DNA of 64,000 bases from Flaveria trinervia. Taxonomy: Eukaryota; Streptophyta; Magnoliopsida; Asterales; Asteraceae. Below the pieces are notes generated by a model, which saw only the letters and a list, made by a program, of their open reading frames with translations, ran no database searches and was not told the origin of the DNA. How positions within the stretch are numbered: position 1 is the first letter of the stretch; every line of letters starts with the position of its first letter. The stretch lies in contig CM046443.1 in NCBI GenBank assembly GCA_025506515.1, positions 39,334,928-39,398,927 on the forward strand. Reading direction: 5' to 3'. The position numbers were made by a program, and so were the translations under genes. This document shows, piece by piece, positions 57,729 to 64,000 of the stretch.

Positions 57729-58761
57729 GTGACAAGAAGCAAGTCCAGTATTGCAAACATCTGTTCGTTCTCATGCTTTCTCTATCAAATAGTACCCAAG
57801 AACCTCAAAAAGGCTCTTCAAGATAATAGCTGGATTGAAGCAATACAGGAAAAATTGCTCCAACTAAAGAAACAAGAAGTATGGCAACTGGTAGATCTTC
57901 CCGAAGGAGAATACCCTATCAGTACCAGATGGCTATATAGGAACAAGACTGATGATAGAGGGATCGTCATTAGAAACAAAGCAAGATTAGTGGCACAGGG
58001 ATACACTCAAGAAGAAGGAATCGATTATGACGAAATGTTTACACCTGTTGCCAGATTAGAAGCAATCAGAATCTATCTAGCATATTCTGTGTCCTTGAAA
58101 TTTACTGTTTATCAAATAGATGTGAAGTGTGCCTTCTTTTATGGAAAGATTGCTGAGGAGGTCTATGTGAGTCAACCACCTGACTTTGAAGATCTAGATT
58201 TCTCTCATAAAGTCTACAAGCTTGACAAAGCTCTGTATGGTCTTCACCAAGCTCCAAGAAAGTGGTATGAGACTCTATCATCCTTTCTTCTTGAACATGT
58301 ATATGAAAGAGGAAAGATTGATCAGACTCTCTTCAGTAGAAGAAGAGGAAAAGACATGTTGTTAGTCTACATTTATGTGGATGATATCATTTTTTGGCTC
58401 AACAAACAAGCAACTCTACAAAGAGTTTGAAGACCTTATGCATTCAAAATTCCAAATGAGTGCAATGGGGGAACTCACTTTCTTTCTAGGGGTGCAAGTC
58501 CAACAGACAGCAGATGGAATCTTCATCAATCAATCAAAATACATGGAAACTATGTTCAAGAAATTCCACTTTGCTGATTGTCAGTCTATCAAAACTCCTA
58601 TGGATACTAAAGTAAAGTTTGGACCTGATCCAGAAGGCCAATCAATGGACCAGACTCACTATCGATCTATGATCGGTTCACTTATGTATCTAACAGCCAG
58701 TTGGCCTTTGTTGTTTGTGTGTGTGCCAGATATCAAGCTGATCCAAAAGAATCACATGTGA
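57729..58761 (+). pseudogene. Reverse transcriptase of element E
   Basis: NLKKALQDNSWIEAIQEKLL, ISTRWLYRNKTDDRGIVIRN, EGIDYDEMFTPVARLEAIRI and LDKALYGLHQAPRKWYETL mark a copia RT. The catalytic YVDD is intact at 58374-58385. A frameshift right after it changes the frame, and 58375-58761 continues with MSAMGELTFFLGVQVQQTAD and THYRSMIGSLMYLTA. A second break follows near 58710. Confidence 0.9.
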
Positions 58762-59280
58762 ATGTAGTCAAGAGGATATTTAGATATATGAAGGGAACCA
58801 GATCTTGGGTTATGGTATCCATAGGAAGGAGACTTTAATCTCTATGCCTTCACAGACAGTGATTATGGAGGATGTAACTTCAACAGAAACTCCACCTCTG
58901 GTGGTTGTCAATTTCTTGATCCCAGACTGGTCTCTTGGCAATGCAAGAAACAGACAAACGTGTCTGTATCAACAACAGAAGCTGAGTATATTGCAGCATT
59001 AGCCTGTTGCTCTCAAGTACTCTAGATTCAAAACCAAATGCTTTATTATGGTCATAACTTCTTGCACACACCAATTTACATTGACAACACAAGAACTGTG
59101 TTCATAACAAATAATCCAGTTCAGCACTCAAAAACAAAACACATTGAAATTAGATATCACTTTTTAAGAGATTGTGCTGAAAAAGGGTTAATCAAATTGA
59201 TTCAAGTACACATTGAAAATCAATTGGCTGATTTAATTACTAAGGCATTTGAGCCTAGTAGGTTTGAATTCTTGGTTTAG
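58762..59280 (+). pseudogene. RNase H of element E
   Basis: Broken first half (DSDYGGCNFNRNSTSG-like text near 58856). AEYIAALACCSQVL-type text is readable near 58980. Then open from 59038 with YIDNTRTVFITNNPVQHSKT and KHIEIRYHFLRD, ending LITKAFEPSRFEFLV and TAG at 59278-59280, the end of pol. Confidence 0.85.
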
Positions 59281-60263
59281 TCAATTGGCATGATTAACCT
59301 TGAGTAAAATCAATCAAAACATCAAAAACAAGTCAAAAATACTTTGAAAACACAAAAAGAAGTCGGTTTTATGAAGAATAGAATATCATTAGGAAATTAT
59401 ATAATTGCAGTCGTTATATCATTCACTGTGCTTATTTTAAAAAATTGCAAGACTGTCATGACTTACCAGATATGTTGGTAGGCTCATCTTAGAAGAGAAG
59501 ATACATGCAGTGATGAATTAAAATCTTATTCAATAGTGAAACACTCATCACAAAGTACGGGTACGTATTGGCTTATCTGAGTGCATATATGTGTAATAAC
59601 CGAAACACATCAGGTAATGATGCTTTATGAATCTCTTTCACCTACATCAAGTTTATCTTTGTTTTGCTGAGCAAAGACCTGATGAAACAAGCACATAGTG
59701 TAGATGTACTGATCCAAAAGATTCTCAATAAGGAACACATCCAAATTGGATGAATCTACAAAAGCAATACATTCCAAGTGAATGAACAAAAGAATCCTAT
59801 CATGGATCACCTTCAAAGTGAAGTGAAAAGAATCCCAATGTGGATCATCATGAAAAGGATCAAAGTAAAAGAATCCCAATGAGGATAAGTGAAAATGATG
59901 TCTCATAACTTAAGTAACCTGGTAAAGAAAGTTGTGAAAAAGTTCTACCATGAATTGTATATGGATGGTTGATCATTCAATGTTTGTGTGTATGAGGTAC
60001 ATATTGAATATTAAATCAACCAAAAACATTATAAATATCATCTGCATCAAAATATCAACCTGGTATGAGTTTAAGAGGACAAACATACCTTCAATCATCA
60101 AGTTCATGAACATGTCCATTTTATCATAAAGGATGCACATGTACAATGTAAGATTGATATGATCCCAACAAATGATATACTTCTCTTCATTATTAATAAT
60201 CAATGTATATAATAGTCAAAAAGTTTTTAAATCTTTAAAGTTTCTGTCCAGATGTGGATATAA
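59281..60263 (+). other. Spacer after pol of E, first part
   Basis: No gene is seen. Parts match the old copia remnant at 1430-2350 (see there), which shows that this text belongs to the element family and is not a random insertion. Confidence 0.6.
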
Positions 60264-60275
60264 ACTTTAGGGGGA
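60264..60275 (+). other. Internal polypurine-tract-like run in E
   Basis: ACTTTAGGGGGAG looks like a copia polypurine tract, but it lies 1.0 kb after pol and 1.9 kb before the aORF instead of beside a normal LTR. LTR-like text follows it. Confidence 0.5.
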
Positions 60276-60368
60276 GTAATTTAAAATTTTTGATTAAATC
60301 TATATAGATTGTTACTATCTTAAATTACTTTCTTAAAACTTAAAAACAAAAGAAAAAGAAAATGTATG

Positions 60369-61570
60369 TGTTGATGTAGAAGTTATACCATAGTATCTCA
60401 GCATATGTAGATTCTTGGAAGCATAAAAAGTCCAAGATCAGTAAAACACTAGGAAACTTGTATCACTTCTGACATACAAGTCAATCCAAGCAAGAATTGA
60501 CAACCTCAACGGTCAACAACTTCATAAGAAAAATCATCAATGACATCTCTTCATAACATGAAAAACCAAAACAGTCAAATTAACTTATGATTAAGTTCAA
60601 AAGTTAATGCAGGTAAGTGCATTGGTTAATACGGGTGAAGGTAACCCATGCTTATAACCAATGCGGGTAGCTTTTTATTTCCAAGTGAAACTAATACGGA
60701 CAATGATTGTACTCTACCGCATTAGTGAGTCAAATGTATACATGAAACCTTAAAGTGTTAAAACCTATGCGAAACAAAAATGTTCTACCGCATTTGTCAA
60801 TGCGGATAAAATATTTTTCAAGTGTTCAACCGCATTTGTCAATACGGATAACCTTTTAAGTGCCAACCGCATTTGTCAATACGGATGAAATTTACATATC
60901 CACATTTGCTTTTCTCATCCACATTTGTGGATGTGTATCTTCAATTTTCATGTATTTTCAAACAAAAATAAATAAGTGCTTAATCTCTTCTGTCACAATG
61001 AATGATGATCAAGTAAATATGGATTTTATTCTATCGCATTTGCTACAGTGAGCAATGCTGACAAATTCTGTTCAGCCGCATTTGCTAGAGTGAGCAATGC
61101 TGACCAAGTTTTGTCAACCGCATTTGTTACAGTGAACAAATGCTGATAAACTTTGTTCTTCCGCATTTGCCACAACACATAGATGTGGATAGAAGAAAAC
61201 TGAAGTAACAAAACTTTTGCATTTTCTACAGTGCGTAAATGCGGATGACTAAAATCACAAGTTAACTCTTCCGCATTTACAACAGTAAAAAATGTGGATA
61301 GCAAAGTTATTTAAATTTTCACTTCTGCATTTACAACAGTAAACAAATCTGGATAGTCAAATTTCTTTAAATTGTCACTTCCGCATTTACAACAGTAAAC
61401 AAATGCGAATAGTCAAAGTTCTTTAAATTTTCACTTCCGCATTTACAACAGTAAACAAATGCGGATGACCCAACCTATCCGCTTTTGCTATAGTGACTTA
61501 AAAATGTGACCACATTTGCTCTGGAACTTGTAAAATCTTGTAAAAGACATTATTTGACTATTTAAAGGAA
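60369..61570 (+). repeat. LTR-like motif array in the pol-aORF spacer of E
   Basis: About sixteen CCGCATTTG-type words, many paired with AATGCGGAT. The last four form a tandem of about 56 bases (61265-61490, CCGCATTTACAACAGTAAAC). The flanks also echo the LTR: TAGATTC...AAAGTCCAAGA near 60408 (LTR 51802), and TTGTAAAAGACATTATTTGA near 61539 (LTR TTGTAAAAGGCATCTTGTCT near 52197). No coding content is seen. Confidence 0.8.
61558..61567 (+). promoter_or_regulatory. TATA-like box upstream of the aORF of E
   Basis: CTATTTAAAG aligns with CTATAAGTAG of the LTR promoter and lies about 620 bases before the aORF ATG. The word is weaker than that of the LTR. Promoter use is inferred. Confidence 0.4.
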
Positions 61571-62179
61571 TATCAAAGGTCATTTAATACTTTTCAAATT
61601 TGAGAGATTACATAGTGGGACGAGCGTAAAAAGACTGTACACCCTCTTGATCGTCATCATCATCAACAACCAAAGACTTTAGTGTGTTCTACTCAACCTG
61701 TTCTTGTCATCGATTCTAAACTACAGCAGCATTGAAAGAATGGTGAAATTTCCAAAAATCTTTCATGACCTAACTTTGGAACTGTTGAACCAAAATTGAA
61801 CGAAGAAGCAATGATAATGAAGAACACCCAAAATCCGATTTATTCAAAGATATGTTATACATTTTCGAGATCAATGAACATGAAAACTAAGAGGAATTCT
61901 AACCATCATGAAAAACCTTCATAGTTGTGTTCATCATAAGAACATAGTTTGATGAAAAATGAAAATGTGTAACAAACTAATGAAATAACATCTAATAAAT
62001 GGTTTATTTAATCCTGAAAAACATAGAAACTATGATTGTTCAACAACAAATTCACCATTTGATGTGACAACAATGAAACAGTAACTTCAAACGTTCATAA
62101 GACCATTAAAAGTCAAACTAATAAATTGTGCACATGCTTTCTCATCAAAACTAACACATATGTCTCTTATGCAGATTAA
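61571..62179 (+). other. Leader of the aORF of E
   Basis: Non-coding AT-rich text. Just before the ATG, TATGTCTCTTATGCAG (ending 62174) looks like a splice acceptor, with the ATG five bases later. No array and no open frame of interest. Confidence 0.5.
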
Positions 62180-64000
62180 ATGGCTAATCTTTCATGGAGC
62201 AAGCTCCATAATATCAGTGGTTTTATAGACCCTGATGTACCCGAGGCTGAAGGACTCAGAGACATAATCAGATTCATCTCTACAACAAGGGTGGCATATA
62301 CTATCACTGTTAGACCTATCATATATGAGAACCTCATAAGGTCTTTCTAGAATTCTGCTAAAGTGATTGAGGTTGATGGTGTTAGGACTTTATTGGGAAG
62401 GATTGATGATGAGCATAGCCTAACCATTACTGAAGAAACTGTGAGAAGATGTCTACAGTTTGGTAACGATGCAGATGCACCAATTGAGCTAGAAGATGAT
62501 GACATTACTAACTTCTTTGCTAAGATAGGATATGAAGGAGGTTTTGAAGCAAAACAGATTGTGAAGTGGTTAGTAGACTTGCCTTGGAGGTTCCTGATCG
62601 ATATCTTTCAGCACTGTTTGTCAAAAAGGAAAAACAAGATGGAATGATATCCCAGTTACTACTTCATTAACAATTTATGCTCTATGCACAAATAGACCAT
62701 TCAATATGTCAGCTTATGTCTTTAATGGTCTAGTATCAAACATACAAGAGGAAGGAGATACAAATTCTTGATATACCCAAGGTTCATTCAGTGTTTGATA
62801 AATGAAGCATTCCCCAATCTAGTTGCTGAGGGACCAGTTCTAGGTATTCCACACTATGATGCTAAGTCTTATAGATACATCAAGAAGAGGGATCCTAGAA
62901 ACTTCTACAGTGGAGCTCACTCACCTCTTCTACCTTGGATGCTTCAACAGATCAATCCTAATGAACAAGGTGAAGAACAACATGCTCCTGCTAATGAGCA
63001 TAGTGAAGAACAAGCTGCTGATAAGCAAGTTGATGGCATTAATAGGCAAAGGTCAGTGTCACCCCAGGATGGTGCAGGGGGTGATTCTCACACTGAACCT
63101 GAAATTCATGATTTTGCATCTCCATTTGTACCTCTACCTATCCCATCTCCACAAAGAACCCCACAACCATCACCATTACCATCTCCCCATAAATAACCAA
63201 CCACTTCAATTCATAAATCACCTATCCCATCACCAATATCTCAACCAATCACATCTCCACCTCATCACTCTCCAAAATCACCACCTCACCACTCATCAAA
63301 ATCACCACCTCAACGATTCCTTACCAATGATAGTCCAACTGAGTTTGGAGATTCAACCAGCTCATCTAAAGAATCCAAATCATTTTCGGATGAGGAGGAT
63401 CAACCTATGCAATTGCCTGTAAAAAGAGTCATTTCCGAGACCGCTCCATTAGAGAGTTTTGCTGAATCAAATGTGAATAGATCGGATGAAAAGGATGAGT
63501 TGATCTCTAAGCTCATGCAAAAGGTTGAAAGGATGGAAATAATACTTAACATGAGAGCAAGAATCATTGATGATAGAATTCTTGGACTTGATGAAAAGGA
63601 GAATGAGTTAAAGAGCTAAAAGAAAAATATGAAGCTGAAAAGAAAAATATGAAGCTGAAAAGAAAGAGAAAGATAAGGAGATTAACTACTTAAAAGCTGC
63701 TCTTAATTATTCTAAAGAAGAAATTAGTGGGCATGATGACACTCTTGCTATTCAAACCATTGCTATGGAAGATCAAGAGGATATAATTGAAGGACAAGCA
63801 GAGATTATCTCCAATCTACAAAATCAAATTGAAAGCCAAAATAAAAGAATCTCTGAGCTTGAGATGCTGATTGAAATTCGAAGAAGTGCTAAGGCTGAAG
63901 AAAGTGAAAAAGATGAAGAAAGAGTTATAGCTGATAAGAAACAATCTTCTTGTGAGAATGATGAAAAAGAAGAAGATACAAGCAAACCAAAGAATGAAGA
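62180..64000 (+). pseudogene. Extra ORF (aORF) of element E, truncated by window end
   Basis: Starts MANLSWSKLHNISGFIDPDV at 62180. A TAG at 62348-62350 and frameshifts near 62645 and 62760 break it. Readable parts: VRRCLQFGNDADAPIELEDD and GGFEAKQIVKWLVDLPWRFL (62440-62610), KFLIYPRFIQCLINEAFPNL (near 62765-62825), a Pro/Ser/His-rich region (63060-63400) and a Lys/Glu coiled coil (from 63407 to the edge). Order and the YPRF motif match the aORF of C. Similar proteins occur, as I remember, near copia pol genes in Asteraceae. Function unknown. Confidence 0.75.

Larger units (their letters stand above)
51790..64000 (+). mobile_element. Element E: copia retrotransposon with extra ORF, right end outside window
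   Basis: 5' LTR to 52477, primer site, gag (52839), protease, integrase, RT, RNase H (to 59280), a long spacer with an LTR-like motif array, and the start of an aORF at 62180 that runs past the window. Same layout as element C but with a different LTR motif and many more stops, so older. The LTR start near 51790 is approximate because no 3' LTR is available to compare. Confidence 0.9.

Noticed and set aside
60860..61304. Open frames in the CCGCATT array of E
   Set aside because: They arise from the repeat words (recurrent LLTVANA-type text on the minus strand) and not from a gene.

Overview
The window is nuclear plant DNA made almost entirely of LTR retrotransposons. I found no host gene, tRNA or rRNA. 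Several gag proteins are of a type I remember from Asteraceae genomes (Tanacetum, lettuce, sunflower), so an asterid, probably an Asteraceae species, is my inference. The sequence itself shows only a repeat-rich dicot-like genome.

Layout. 1-540: end of an LTR of a minus-strand element running off the left edge. 541-2468: decayed copia remnant. 2469-4675: non-autonomous LTR element F. 4676-6442: AT-rich spacer plus half of a repeat. 6443-36607: a three-level nest. Element A (gypsy, minus strand, LTRs of about 3.1 kb) carries gypsy element B (plus strand) in its left LTR, and B carries copia element C (minus strand) in its 3' LTR. Each level starts TG, ends CA and has a 5-bp target duplication (TTTTA; TCATC/TCATA; GCTGC). 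The target of A is a dispersed repeat, and an uninterrupted copy at 40149-40710 shows the empty site. 36608-42388: AT-rich spacer with two Helitron-like ends. 42389-44190: two antisense LTR pieces around a GT-rich microsatellite. 44195-50419: gypsy element D, a relative of A. 50420-51789: antisense copia fragment H. 51790-64000: copia element E, running off the right edge inside an extra reading frame.

How the parts work. A, B and D have the gypsy order gag-protease-RT-RNase H-integrase, with the polypurine tract next to the 3' LTR and an initiator-Met-tRNA primer site next to the 5' LTR. C and E have the copia order gag-protease-integrase-RT-RNase H, followed by an extra ORF (aORF) of a shared family. 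All coding regions carry stops, frameshifts or lost catalytic residues. C is the best preserved and is nested deepest, so it is the youngest of the nest.

The most interesting signal is in C and E. The spacer between pol and the aORF contains the same short inverted-repeat motif array as that element's own LTR, followed by a TATA-like box and then the aORF start. This suggests that the aORF has an internal promoter derived from an LTR. A second theme is that A, B, C, E and F each carry an array of a short palindromic or hairpin-forming motif in the LTR or leader, mostly with a family-specific core.
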